Shown here piece after piece: positions 52,818-62,034 of a DNA stretch of 64,000 nt. Where the stretch lies: contig JAZUFZ010000004.1 in the NCBI GenBank assembly GCA_045640985.1, forward strand, positions 13,676 through 77,675, written 5' to 3'. Source of the DNA: Colimorpha sp045640985 (GTDB taxonomy: Bacteria; Bacteroidota; Bacteroidia; Bacteroidales; P3). Every line of letters starts with the position of its first letter. Position 1 is the stretch's first letter. The position numbers were made by a program, and so were the translations under genes. The notes beneath the pieces are model-generated. The model was not told where the DNA came from and did no database searches. It worked only from the letters and a program-made list of their open reading frames with translations.

Positions 52818-53513
52818 ATGTTTCATTTCAAACAGTTTGATATCGAAGATGAAGGCTGCACAATGAAAGTCGGAACCGATGCAGTTGTGCTCGGGGTACT
52901 TGCTTCCCCAAAGAAAACGCCAACGAAGATTCTCGACATAGGTACCGGCTGTGGCATCATTGCCATGATGATGGCCCAAAGATTCAATTGTACTGTTACA
53001 GGAATTGACATTGACAAGGCTTCTGTGGAGTGCGCATTGAACAATATAGCCAACTCAAGATTCCACCACCAAATCACATGTATCCAGGAACGGGTACAAG
53101 ATTTTCACGAAGACGGTTATGATTTGATTGTCAGCAATCCGCCTTACTTCGTAAATTCACTCAAGACTCCAAAAGAGCAACGAAATCTCGCCCGCCATAC
53201 CGATACACTTTCTTTTCATGACCTGCTTCATCATTCGGCCAGACTGATGTCACCGGATGGTGAGTTCTGGGTAATAATTCCTGCACAGGAAGCCTCTGAA
53301 ATCCAATCCATTGCTGAGGTATTCGGACTTTTCGCATATATGAAAATCGACATACACAATACGCCGTCAGCAACGGCAAAACGTACGATATTCGCATTTT
53401 CAAAATCAAAAGGTCCAATTGCCTTCCATGAGTATTCCATCCGGGAAGAGGACAAAACCTACAGCAACTGGTATAGAACCATTACCGAGCCTTTTTACAC
53501 TCATTTGAAATAG
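52818..53513 (+). CDS. trmN6: tRNA1(Val) A37 N6-methyltransferase
   Basis: A 231-residue SAM-dependent methyltransferase that modifies A37 in tRNA-Val. SAM motif ILDIGTGCGIIAMMMAQRF (about 36-54), acidic GIDIDKASVECA, and the N6-adenine motif NPPY in LIVSNPPYFVNS (about 104-115). The opening FHFKQFDIEDEGCTMKVGTDAVVLG is characteristic of this family. Transcribed alone, 117 bases after exbD. Confidence 0.92.
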   Translation: MFHFKQFDIEDEGCTMKVGTDAVVLGVLASPKKTPTKILDIGTGCGIIAMMMAQRFNCTVTGIDIDKASVECALNNIANSRFHHQITCIQERVQDFHEDGYDLIVSNPPYFVNSLKTPKEQRNLARHTDTLSFHDLLHHSARLMSPDGEFWVIIPAQEASEIQSIAEVFGLFAYMKIDIHNTPSATAKRTIFAFSKSKGPIAFHEYSIREEDKTYSNWYRTITEPFYTHLK

Positions 53514-53644
53514 CCTGGAAGGAACGGAATCATCCGCTTTCAGGTATTCTATTATTTCTGAATGGAAGCGAGTATGTGCGGAATGAACCTCTGCTGACGA
53601 TGATGTGGGGCCGGGGTTTCCTTGTCCTGGCAATGGGCTTTACT

Positions 53645-53699
53645 GGGAGATACTAGGGAGATACCTGGGAGATACTAGGGAGATACCCGGGAGAAACAC
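53645..53699 (+). repeat. 11-bp tandem repeat array, 5 units
   Basis: Five contiguous 11-base units: GGGAGATACTA, GGGAGATACCT, GGGAGATACTA, GGGAGATACCC, GGGAGAAACAC. A degenerate unit precedes them. It lies in the 587-base gap between trmN6 and corA, which otherwise shows only a promoter. Confidence 0.88.
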
Positions 53700-54010
53700 G
53701 AAAAAAAATACGGACGTAATATGCTTCGGTTTGGATGGGTATATTGGACGGGATTGAAGGCGAAATCCTGACGTTTTCCGGATTGGTCGTTGATCGACGA
53801 TGGCTTTACCTGATAATTCTGGGCTGCAATGGCGGAATATTCCGTAACGGCCAAATTCCTGCATTTTGACTGGCTGTTTTGGAATACTGACATCTACGGC
53901 AAAGGCAAAAAACATATATAATAAAAAGATAAATGACTTGATTTTTCAGCAGTTAGAATCTCATTTTTCAATTGTTGATAAAAATTCTTTTACATATCAA
54001 AAAAAAGTTG

Positions 54011-54019
54011 TACTTTTGC
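54011..54019 (+). promoter_or_regulatory. -7 box of corA
   Basis: TACTTTTGC, 81 bases upstream of the start at 54101. A purine-rich GGGAGGG lies 9 bases before the ATG. Confidence 0.7.
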
Positions 54020-54100
54020 AATTTGAAAAGTTCATAGTAAACACCAATGTAGAATCATAGCACACGCCTTGATCAAGCAAAACAAGAAGGGAGGGAATCC

Positions 54101-55030
54101 ATGATAGAGACTATTCAATACCAGTCCTTGAAATGGCAACATATTACAAATCCAAGCGAGGATGACTATAAATATCTGTTGGATGAATATGACTTCCACC
54201 CTTTGGATATTGAGGACTGCCGCGGTGTGAACCAGCGTCCGAAGATTGACGAATATGATGACTACTATTTCCTGATTCTGCATTTTCCTTATTTCGACAA
54301 AGGCAATAAGTTCATCCGTATCCGCGAGGTTAAAATCTTCTGGGGAAAAAATTACATTATCACGATAGGCAAGTCTCACTGGGTTGTGAAGAAGCTGTTT
54401 GATGAAATCGAGGAGGATTTGAAGAACAACGATGAGGATGCTCAGGAGAAGATGTCGAGCAGCGATTTGCTGCTTTATCACATTCTTGACCGTCTGATGA
54501 TTGAGACCTATACTCTGATTATGCGCGTTGGCGCGGAGGTGGACCTTATCAACTATGACATTTTCAACAAGAAGGCGCGGAGCATCATTGAGTTGATTTC
54601 CATTACGAGAAGGAATATCATTCTGCTGAACACGACCTTCAAGCCTCAGCTGCGACTGCTGCACATGTTTGAAAGCGGTGGTATCAAAGGTTTTGTCAAT
54701 CCGGATGAACTGGATATGGAAGACTACTGGGGCAATATTCTGGACCAATACCAGAAGATGTTCGACTCTATTGAAGACTATGGCGAATTGATTGAGGGTC
54801 TTTCCAAAACATTTGATTCCCTGCAGGCTAACAAGACCAACGATATCATGAAGGTGCTGACTTATTTCAGCACAATCATGCTTCCTTTGACTGTGGTTAC
54901 GAGTCTGTTCGGTATGAATGTGGATTTCCCGTTCACATCAAATGTAACTGCATTCTGGTGCATTCTGGGAGCTATGGGGGCATTGATGGCGGTCCTGCTG
55001 ATATACTTTGAAAAAATTAGTAAACGATAA
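54101..55030 (+). CDS. corA: CorA-type Mg2+ (or Co2+/Zn2+) channel
   Basis: A 309-residue divalent-cation channel. A large N-terminal cytosolic domain with acidic surface and a long helix leads to two C-terminal transmembrane helices (about 245-265 and 280-302) separated by the signature GMN in TSLFGMNVDFPF. A pentamer in the inner membrane, usually for Mg2+ uptake. First gene of a long co-directional series. Confidence 0.95.
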   Translation: MIETIQYQSLKWQHITNPSEDDYKYLLDEYDFHPLDIEDCRGVNQRPKIDEYDDYYFLILHFPYFDKGNKFIRIREVKIFWGKNYIITIGKSHWVVKKLFDEIEEDLKNNDEDAQEKMSSSDLLLYHILDRLMIETYTLIMRVGAEVDLINYDIFNKKARSIIELISITRRNIILLNTTFKPQLRLLHMFESGGIKGFVNPDELDMEDYWGNILDQYQKMFDSIEDYGELIEGLSKTFDSLQANKTNDIMKVLTYFSTIMLPLTVVTSLFGMNVDFPFTSNVTAFWCILGAMGALMAVLLIYFEKISKR

Positions 55031-55042
55031 AAATAATCAAAA

Positions 55043-55444
55043 ATGGATATTACTGGAAAACTGATCAGAAATCTTGATGAAGTGCGCGGAGAAGGTGCAC
55101 GCGGTCCTTGGGTAAAAGGTGGTTTTGTTATTGAAACTGAGGGAGATTTTCCCCGTCAGGTTGCATTTATCACATTCGGTGAAGACCGACTGGCAATGGT
55201 AAAATGTATTCCTCTCAACACTTTGGTTACTGTTACATTCAGCGCAGAATCCAGAGAGTACAACAATCGTTGGTACACAGACTTGCGTTGCATCAGAGTA
55301 CAACCCGCAGCAACTGCAATGCCACCAGCAGCAACCGGATATACCCCAGAGGCAGCACAGACGGCTCCACAACCGACGCAGCCATTTGCAGGAGTGCCCG
55401 CAGCTGACGGTATGAACGATACCGACAACGATCTTCCTTTCTAA
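55043..55444 (+). CDS. DUF3127 protein with SSB-like acidic C-terminal tip
   Basis: A 133-residue protein. Residues 1-85 match DUF3127, a Bacteroidetes family with an OB-fold-like pattern (MDITGKLIRNLDEVRGEG, RQVAFITFGEDRLAM, SREYNNRWYTDLRC). A low-complexity Ala/Pro/Gln linker (86-120) follows, and then the end DNDLPF. The fold, linker and acidic tip copy the organisation of single-stranded DNA-binding protein, whose DDDIPF tip recruits repair enzymes. A DNA or RNA binding role is inferred. Confidence 0.75.
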   Translation: MDITGKLIRNLDEVRGEGARGPWVKGGFVIETEGDFPRQVAFITFGEDRLAMVKCIPLNTLVTVTFSAESREYNNRWYTDLRCIRVQPAATAMPPAATGYTPEAAQTAPQPTQPFAGVPAADGMNDTDNDLPF

Positions 55445-55446
55445 TC

Positions 55447-55983
55447 ATGGATAAGCAAGAACTCCGGCGGCAGATCAGGGCGGCGAAAAAAGCCGTCCCT
55501 TTTTGTGAGAAACTCCAGCGTTCTCTCGCCATCATGAGACAGGTAGAGGAAATGCCGGAATTTATCGCGGCTGATACCGTATTGCTTTATTGGTCTATGG
55601 AAGATGAGGTCCAGACACAGGACTTTGTCAGGGAATGGTACCAGAAGAAACAGATACTCCTTCCTTGTGTGGATGGAGACGACCTGATACTACGCCAGTT
55701 TACGGGAATGGACTGTATGAAATCCGGAGAGCAGTTCGGTATTGGTGAGCCTTGCGGTGAGGCTTATACGACCCTTGAGAAAATCGACATGATTATCGTT
55801 CCTGGTGTCGCTTTTGACAGACAGAACAACCGTATGGGCCGTGGCAGAGGCTTCTATGACCGGATGCTCAAAAGTACCCCTAACGCCTATAAAGTGGGAG
55901 TCGCCTTTAACTTTCAGGTGCTTGATTCCATACCTACCGAGCCCTTTGATGTACCTATGGATAATATCATTTCGGAGGAATAG
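55447..55983 (+). CDS. 5-formyltetrahydrofolate cyclo-ligase
   Basis: A 178-residue MTHFS-family enzyme converting 5-formyl-THF to methenyl-THF with ATP. Motifs: MDKQELRRQIRAAKKAV at the start, IIVPGVAFD and the signature NRMGRGRGFYDRML (about 127-140). Two bases separate it from the genes on either side. Confidence 0.93.
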   Translation: MDKQELRRQIRAAKKAVPFCEKLQRSLAIMRQVEEMPEFIAADTVLLYWSMEDEVQTQDFVREWYQKKQILLPCVDGDDLILRQFTGMDCMKSGEQFGIGEPCGEAYTTLEKIDMIIVPGVAFDRQNNRMGRGRGFYDRMLKSTPNAYKVGVAFNFQVLDSIPTEPFDVPMDNIISEE

Positions 55984-55985
55984 CC

Positions 55986-56465
55986 ATGCCCATGTTTTAC
56001 ACCCCAAAACCTCGCCAGTTTCATTATGAGCCTCGATTCTACGATCCCGAGAAGGAAAAATGGGAGGCTTTGAAGCAGAAATATAACGAGAAGAAAGCTT
56101 CTTCCCAAGCGGAAAATATAGAAAAAGAAGCACAGGCCAGCGAAACTGATGATAAAAATCTGGAATATTTTCAGTCGAAAGTCCGTAATTTCGACCGGGA
56201 AGAGCGTCGTAAGAGTTCTAAAATGACGCTTTCTGACCTGTTCAGGAAGCGTGAAATGCCGAAATTCAACTATCAGCCCAGGTTCGACAGCAACGGGGAA
56301 CTGATTGAGCCAACAAAGGTGGACCTGAGAAACCATTCAACCATTAAAATCAAACGCCGGTTTGACATTGAGGATTCCGACTACTTGAAACCTGTTTCCG
56401 GTGGGAAGATATTGCTTTATACTTTTATAGCGTGTCTCCTCCTCTACTGGATTCTTGTAAGATAG
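55986..56465 (+). CDS. Hypothetical protein with C-terminal membrane anchor
   Basis: A 159-residue protein: charged, Lys/Glu-rich N-terminal two-thirds with two similar aromatic motifs (FYTPKPRQFHYEPRFYDPE near the start and MPKFNYQPRFDSNG near 90), then one hydrophobic helix at about 139-157 ending VR. Probably tail-anchored in the inner membrane with the bulk in the cytosol. Family not recognised; position just before panD and after the folate gene suggests only co-transcription. Confidence 0.7.
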   Translation: MPMFYTPKPRQFHYEPRFYDPEKEKWEALKQKYNEKKASSQAENIEKEAQASETDDKNLEYFQSKVRNFDREERRKSSKMTLSDLFRKREMPKFNYQPRFDSNGELIEPTKVDLRNHSTIKIKRRFDIEDSDYLKPVSGGKILLYTFIACLLLYWILVR

Positions 56466-56516
56466 CCAAACACTCACAAAACATTCGATAATCTTATCAT
56501 TGCAAAAACAACAGAC

Positions 56517-56861
56517 ATGCTTGTACAAGTATTAAAATCAAAAATTCACAGAGTTACCGTCACCGAAGCTGACCTTGACTATATCGGAAGCATCACCATT
56601 GATGCAGATATGGTTGAAGCCGCAAACATGATTGAGAACGAAAAAGTTGATATTTACAATATCACCAACGGGGAACGTTTCAGCACATACGTTATCAAAG
56701 GCGAACGCGGAAGTGGTGTAATCGGAATCAACGGTGCTGCTGCCCATAAAGCCCATATCGGAGATCTGCTCATTATCGCCTCCTACGCGATGATGGACTT
56801 CGAAGAGGCAAAACAACACACGCCTACCGTTATCTTTCCCAAAGACAACAAACTGCGATAA
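56517..56861 (+). CDS. panD: Aspartate 1-decarboxylase
   Basis: A 114-residue pyruvoyl enzyme making beta-alanine for pantothenate and CoA. The self-processing site Gly24-Ser25 is in YIGSITID; the substrate motif NITNGERFSTYVIKG and GINGAAAH loop are intact. The other pantothenate genes are not in the window. Confidence 0.95.
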   Translation: MLVQVLKSKIHRVTVTEADLDYIGSITIDADMVEAANMIENEKVDIYNITNGERFSTYVIKGERGSGVIGINGAAAHKAHIGDLLIIASYAMMDFEEAKQHTPTVIFPKDNKLR

Positions 56862-56870
56862 GCCCACTAT

Positions 56871-57884
56871 ATGAACCAAAAGGCTGGCAATATAATCAAA
56901 TTTGTCATATTTCTGGGCATTGGCCTGTTCTTTGTCTATTGGTTCCTGCTGAAACTTGACAGCGATACAAAACAAGCAATCTGGTCTGCAGTAGTCAATG
57001 CTGACTATGGATGGGTTGCAATAGCCATGACGGTAAGTTCCATGGCATTATTCGTCAGAGCGCTCCGATGGCAACTGCTCTACAGACCACTGGGAAAAGT
57101 TCCGAAACTACGAAATACCTTTGGAGCCGTATTAGTGGCGTATCTCGCCAACCTTGCGTTCCCGAGACTGGGTGAAGTATTGAGATGTGCGGTTCTGACC
57201 ACGAGTGATGATATTCCCATTGAGAAATCACTTGGAACTATGCTGACCGAACGTTTTATTGACGTAGCAGCCTATTTCGTGATTATTCTCATCGGTTTTT
57301 TAGTGATGTTTTCAGACATGAAACTGTGGTTCGGCGAGGGCATTGCGGAAAAATTCGGTAATTCCGGTACCACAATTGCATTCCTGGCTGCAATCATTAT
57401 CATCGGTATCGGTTGCATATTACTATACCTGAAATTCCGTAAACGCCTTATCCGACATAGACTCTTCGCAAAAATCGACAGTCTTTTAGTCGGCTGCGTA
57501 GAAGGCATCAAGAGTATCATATATCTTCCCAAACGCGACATCGCAAAATTCATAATATACAGCATCATCATATACCTCTGCTACATTCTGGGCGGATTGA
57601 TTATATTCCAAGCCTTCCCTGAAACATACGGTTTAGGATTCAAGGCCGCTTTTGTGGCATACCTCTTTGGATCTGTTGGAATGGTGATTTCTCAAGGAGG
57701 CATCGGAGCTTATCCGACGCTGTTTCAAAAGGCATTAGCCTTGTACGGAATTTCACTTGCTACGGGAAACGCCTGTGGGTGGGTCTTGTGGAGTTCTCAA
57801 CAATTAATCATTATCGTGCTGGGATTGGGATTTACCCTCTACTTTGCACTACTGAAAAAGAAAAATCAAGCAAATAAAATTTAA
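56871..57884 (+). CDS. Lysylphosphatidylglycerol synthase/flippase-like membrane protein (UPF0104)
   Basis: A 337-residue membrane protein with seven or eight helices. It matches the flippase-like UPF0104/LPG_synthase_TM domain: AVLVAYLANLAFPRLGEVLRCAVL and a late GSVGMVISQGGIGAYPTL. It lacks the catalytic C-terminal aminoacyl-transfer domain of MprF, so it is more likely a lipid or isoprenoid-linked transporter. Nine bases after panD. Confidence 0.85.
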   Translation: MNQKAGNIIKFVIFLGIGLFFVYWFLLKLDSDTKQAIWSAVVNADYGWVAIAMTVSSMALFVRALRWQLLYRPLGKVPKLRNTFGAVLVAYLANLAFPRLGEVLRCAVLTTSDDIPIEKSLGTMLTERFIDVAAYFVIILIGFLVMFSDMKLWFGEGIAEKFGNSGTTIAFLAAIIIIGIGCILLYLKFRKRLIRHRLFAKIDSLLVGCVEGIKSIIYLPKRDIAKFIIYSIIIYLCYILGGLIIFQAFPETYGLGFKAAFVAYLFGSVGMVISQGGIGAYPTLFQKALALYGISLATGNACGWVLWSSQQLIIIVLGLGFTLYFALLKKKNQANKI

Positions 57885-57895
57885 TACAGAATATT

Positions 57896-58822
57896 ATGGA
57901 ACATACTCGTTGTTTAATTATCGGTTCAGGTCCTGCTGGTTATACTGCTGGCATTTATACAGGTCGCGCAGATCTTCACCCTATTATTTATGAAGGACGC
58001 CAGCCGGGTGGTCAGCTTACCATCACTACAGAAATTGAAAACTTTCCAGGCTATCCGGAAGGCATCAGTGGAAAACTCATGATGGAAGATCTCCGGAAAC
58101 AAGCCGCTCGTTTCGGTGCAGACATCCGCAGAGGCACTATCGAAAAGATAGACTTGTCGAAACGCCCGTTCATTGCAACCGACGACAACAACAATACGAT
58201 TGAAGCCGAAGCCGTCATCATAGCCACTGGAGCCTCAGCACGCTGGCTCGGACTGGAAAGCGAGAAAAAATATTATGGTCAGGGAGTATCTGCCTGCGCA
58301 ACATGCGACGGATTCTTCTACAAAGGTTTAGAGGTTGCCGTTGTGGGTGGTGGAGACACAGCATGCGAAGAAGCCTGCTATCTCAGTACCCTTTGCAAGA
58401 AAGTATATCTTATCGTCCGCCGCGACCAGCTCCGCGCTTCCAAAGCCATGCAGCATAAGGTAATCTCTAATCCTAAGATTGAAGTTCTGTGGAACTCTAC
58501 CACCCAAGAGATTATTGGAACAGACCTTGATGGCGTTATCGGTGCTGATATCAAGAATACCGCTACCGGTGAAGTTCACAGAATAGACATTGCCGGTTTC
58601 TTTGTAGCTATCGGACATCAACCTAATACCGACTTCCTTGACGGACAGATTGAGCTCAACGAGGCTGGATACATAAAGGTACAGAACCCCTCCAGTGCAA
58701 CCAATATTCCCGGCGTGTTTGCCGCTGGAGATGTATGCGACCCTAACTATCGTCAGGCAATTGTAGCCGCTGGAAAAGGCTGTACCGCTGCCATGGATGT
58801 AGAACGTTTCCTCAACAAGTGA
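57896..58822 (+). CDS. trxB: Thioredoxin reductase
   Basis: A 308-residue FAD/NADPH enzyme reducing thioredoxin. FAD-binding IIGSGPAGYTAGIY at the N-terminus, redox pair Cys134-Ala-Thr-Cys137 in SACATCDGFF, NADPH-binding VVGGGDTACEEACYL and the terminal GVFAAGDVCDPNYRQAI. The stop overlaps the GTG start of the porin gene. Confidence 0.97.
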   Translation: MEHTRCLIIGSGPAGYTAGIYTGRADLHPIIYEGRQPGGQLTITTEIENFPGYPEGISGKLMMEDLRKQAARFGADIRRGTIEKIDLSKRPFIATDDNNNTIEAEAVIIATGASARWLGLESEKKYYGQGVSACATCDGFFYKGLEVAVVGGGDTACEEACYLSTLCKKVYLIVRRDQLRASKAMQHKVISNPKIEVLWNSTTQEIIGTDLDGVIGADIKNTATGEVHRIDIAGFFVAIGHQPNTDFLDGQIELNEAGYIKVQNPSSATNIPGVFAAGDVCDPNYRQAIVAAGKGCTAAMDVERFLNK

Positions 58823-60861
58823 GACGCTTAGTTATTCTTCTGGTATTGCTGTTTTGCGGAGGCTTAGCCTTCGCACAGCGTCCTATTGGAAAACCCGGCA
58901 ATACCGGTCCGGGATCCATCGGAATGCCCACCAATAGAAATACCAGAACAAATGCCACATCCCAACAGAATCAGAACCAGAATCCGGATACTCCGGCAGA
59001 CTCTACGGAGGATAACCTCACACAAAAGGGCATCGAACATCATGAAGATATCCCCGACTCTGTTCTGATTCAAAGTATATACATGTTCCACTATTCGCCT
59101 CTTGCGGTCAAGATACTGGACATACAGCAACTTTCATTCAACCCTTCCAACGCTCAATATGCCGACCCTATAGATGCCATCAATGGCAACTACTACCTGA
59201 ACAAAGGTATTGCAGGTCAATCCAACCAACCCATCTTCTATACTCAAGATGAAACGTTCGGTCCACAGTTACGGCCTATTACAAACTACTGCTACCGCAA
59301 AACACCAGGCTCCGTCAAATTCTACCAGGTCCACAAACCTTTTACACTCCTCGGCTTTGCCGGTTCTCTGAAAAAGGACAATCATGTATATCTCACACAC
59401 AGCCAGAACATCAACGAACGCTGGAACTTTGCTTTTGATTATCATCTTATCCGCTCTGAAGGCGTATATGCAAACTCCGGCGTTAAAAACCACTATCTGG
59501 ACTTTACCACCAATTACTATTCCAGAGACTCACGCTACCAACTGCAGGGGGGCATCATCTGGCAAAAAGAAGCCTTGTCCGAAAACGGAGGCATCACAGA
59601 TGATGACTACGTAAGAAACAAACCCGATGCGACCCGCTCTGGTATCCCGGTCAATCTCACATCCGGCAGTTCACTTTCTAAAGGTACTACCTATTTCGTA
59701 CATCAATCCTACAATACTGTTCAGCAAGTATATAAATTGATTGAACATGACTCTTTAGCCATCAACATTGTAGATTCCACCAAATTTGACACTATTAAGA
59801 TATATGATACCATTCTGCCCAATGCTCCAAAGATAATCAATACCGGCGTATTCGGGGTGAACCTCCAATGGAATACTGAAACCAGAAAATTCATAGATTC
59901 CACCCGATGGAACCAGCTTTCGTCTTCGGTATTCTGGACAAATGACGCCTATCCGGATTATATATGGCATAATCCCCTGAAAGTCACTATTGGCTTCTCT
60001 GACTTACGGATATTGGATTTCATTTCCTCTTGGAACTGGTATCATTATTTCGGACCTACAGGACAACTGGAGTATCACTCCCGCATCGGTACAATCCTTG
60101 CTCATGCCCAAATGCTTGGACAATACGGAAACCGTTATCTGCTCAATTATAGAATTCCACTCGATTCTCTCAACAAAAACGCCCTGCTGTTCGAGGTTTG
60201 TCATCAAACCCGACTTGTTGATTTTCTCTACCAGAATCTGGCAGAAACGAACAATCTCCCAGTGCTCCAACCAGAAACGACAACTAAATTTCAGGCATCA
60301 TTTATCCACAACGACAGCCTGAACATTGACTTGATAGCCAACCAGATTTCCAACTTTGTCGTACTGCGACAGGAAGACGGAAATATCATGCCATGCCAGA
60401 GTTCGGGTCAGTCCTGGCTCTATCAGGCAAGATTAATCTACCGGAAACATTGGGGCTGGTTCCACCTGGATATGCAGCAGCTGCTGCAGTATTCCACCGA
60501 TGAGGAATTTCTCAAGGTACCGCTCTGGGCTTCAAAAAACTCACTGTATGCCGATCTGGAACTTTTCAGCAAAGCCCTGCGGGCTCAGATTGGATTTGAC
60601 GTCAGGTATCACACAGTATTCTATGCCAATTCCTACGATCCAACCTTAGGAGTATTCTACCAGCAGGACGAAATTCCTATCGGAAACTATATTATGGCGG
60701 ATGCCTTCATCAACCTTCAGGTGAAACATGCCTCCATATACTTCAAGGCTGGACACCTCAACAGTCTTATAGAATCCCACCCCAATTATTTTCTCCTGCC
60801 ACACTATCCCGCCAACCGGTTAGGACTATTCTTCGGCATCAACTGGAATTTCTTTGATTAA
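58819..60861 (+). CDS. Putative porin
   Basis: A 680-residue secreted barrel with signal peptide (LVILLVLLFCGGLAFAQ). An Asn/Thr/Gln-rich low-complexity linker (about 20-65) is followed by a large aromatic beta-strand region matching the Bacteroidetes putative-porin family. It ends NRLGLFFGINWNFFD, whose terminal strand is aromatic. Start codon is GTG, overlapping trxB by 4 bases (GTGA), indicating coupled translation. Transport substrate unknown. Confidence 0.85.
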   Translation: MRRLVILLVLLFCGGLAFAQRPIGKPGNTGPGSIGMPTNRNTRTNATSQQNQNQNPDTPADSTEDNLTQKGIEHHEDIPDSVLIQSIYMFHYSPLAVKILDIQQLSFNPSNAQYADPIDAINGNYYLNKGIAGQSNQPIFYTQDETFGPQLRPITNYCYRKTPGSVKFYQVHKPFTLLGFAGSLKKDNHVYLTHSQNINERWNFAFDYHLIRSEGVYANSGVKNHYLDFTTNYYSRDSRYQLQGGIIWQKEALSENGGITDDDYVRNKPDATRSGIPVNLTSGSSLSKGTTYFVHQSYNTVQQVYKLIEHDSLAINIVDSTKFDTIKIYDTILPNAPKIINTGVFGVNLQWNTETRKFIDSTRWNQLSSSVFWTNDAYPDYIWHNPLKVTIGFSDLRILDFISSWNWYHYFGPTGQLEYHSRIGTILAHAQMLGQYGNRYLLNYRIPLDSLNKNALLFEVCHQTRLVDFLYQNLAETNNLPVLQPETTTKFQASFIHNDSLNIDLIANQISNFVVLRQEDGNIMPCQSSGQSWLYQARLIYRKHWGWFHLDMQQLLQYSTDEEFLKVPLWASKNSLYADLELFSKALRAQIGFDVRYHTVFYANSYDPTLGVFYQQDEIPIGNYIMADAFINLQVKHASIYFKAGHLNSLIESHPNYFLLPHYPANRLGLFFGINWNFFD

Positions 60862-60895
60862 AAATAACGAAAACGATAACAAAAAAATCAAAATC

Positions 60896-62008
60896 ATGAA
60901 ACATCTTACATTTATTTCCTTAATGCTTCTGGTCTTCCTGGGAAGCTGCAACAAAAATACCTACACCATCAATGGTGAATCCCCAGTGGACGACGGATCT
61001 ATAGCACTTCTTTATACCACCGAAGGCGACAGCCTCAGTGCAACCACCACTGCCAATGGTCAGTTCACCTTCCAAGGCAAGATTGACACGCTTACCATGG
61101 CAATCATCTATATCCGGGATGGCGAAACCCAGGAACCCATCTACCGTTCCAACTGCGTTCTTGAACCTGGAACCATCAGCATTTCTATCGCCGAGGTGGA
61201 TCATCTCGAAGGTACGCCACATAACGACCAGTACAACAGCTACAAGAACAGCGACGAACTGAATAGTTACAATCTGAAACTTAACGACCTCGCAAACCAA
61301 TATATGGCTGCCGCAAATTCCGGAGATGAGAATGATGAAATCGCCACACTTACCGACCAGATAACGGATATTCAGGAGCAACTCAGAATCTATGAGGAAA
61401 AATATCTCCCAAATCTGTATAACGAAAACAAAGATAACAAAATGGGCGCTTTCCTTATGAATGAGATGATTGAGGTTAATCTACTTACTGAAGAACAGAT
61501 CGACAGCGCGCTTCTCGAAGCCACTCCAGTGGTAAGAAACTACAAGCCTATTGCCAATTACATTACCCGCATGGAGAACCTCAAGGCGACCTCTGCCGGC
61601 AATCATTTTGTAGATTTCCAAGGCATTGATTTCGCTACCGGAGAAACCACAAGTCTCAGCAGCCTTATCAACGGCAAGATTGCCGTAATTGATTTCTGGG
61701 CAAGCTGGTGCCGTCCCTGCAAACAGGAAATTCAGGAGAATCTCATCAAACTCTACAACAAATACCAGTCCAAAGGCATCGTCATTATCGGTGTTGATGT
61801 ATGGGACAAGATTCCCGCCCATGCTGAAGCCGTTGAAGCTTTAGGCATCACCTATCCCCAGCTGATTGACACCAGCGCCACAGCATCAACCCTCTACGGT
61901 TTCAACGCTATCCCACAGATTATTCTCATCGGACAGGACGGAACCATCCTCGGACGCGACCTGCGCGGTCCTGCTATCGAAGAAGCCATACTCAAGGCAC
62001 TCGAATAA
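60896..62008 (+). CDS. TlpA-like thioredoxin lipoprotein with DUF4369-type domain
   Basis: A 370-residue lipoprotein: MKHLTFISLMLLVFLGSC signal with lipobox GSC (Cys18). The N-terminal beta domain (about 22-115) resembles DUF4369, a helical middle follows, and the C-terminal thioredoxin fold (about 230-370) has active site Cys272-Arg-Pro-Cys275 in WASWCRPCKQE and IPQIILI cis-Pro. Probably reduces periplasmic disulfides. A longer frame from 60854 starts inside the porin gene and lacks a signal, so 60896 was chosen. Confidence 0.9.
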   Translation: MKHLTFISLMLLVFLGSCNKNTYTINGESPVDDGSIALLYTTEGDSLSATTTANGQFTFQGKIDTLTMAIIYIRDGETQEPIYRSNCVLEPGTISISIAEVDHLEGTPHNDQYNSYKNSDELNSYNLKLNDLANQYMAAANSGDENDEIATLTDQITDIQEQLRIYEEKYLPNLYNENKDNKMGAFLMNEMIEVNLLTEEQIDSALLEATPVVRNYKPIANYITRMENLKATSAGNHFVDFQGIDFATGETTSLSSLINGKIAVIDFWASWCRPCKQEIQENLIKLYNKYQSKGIVIIGVDVWDKIPAHAEAVEALGITYPQLIDTSATASTLYGFNAIPQIILIGQDGTILGRDLRGPAIEEAILKALE

Positions 62009-62034
62009 CATACACTATTACGGAATCCCGAAGA

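Noticed and set aside
53645..53699. 11-bp repeat arrays as a CRISPR array
   Set aside because: Units are contiguous and only 11 bases long, without spacers, and no cas gene is present.
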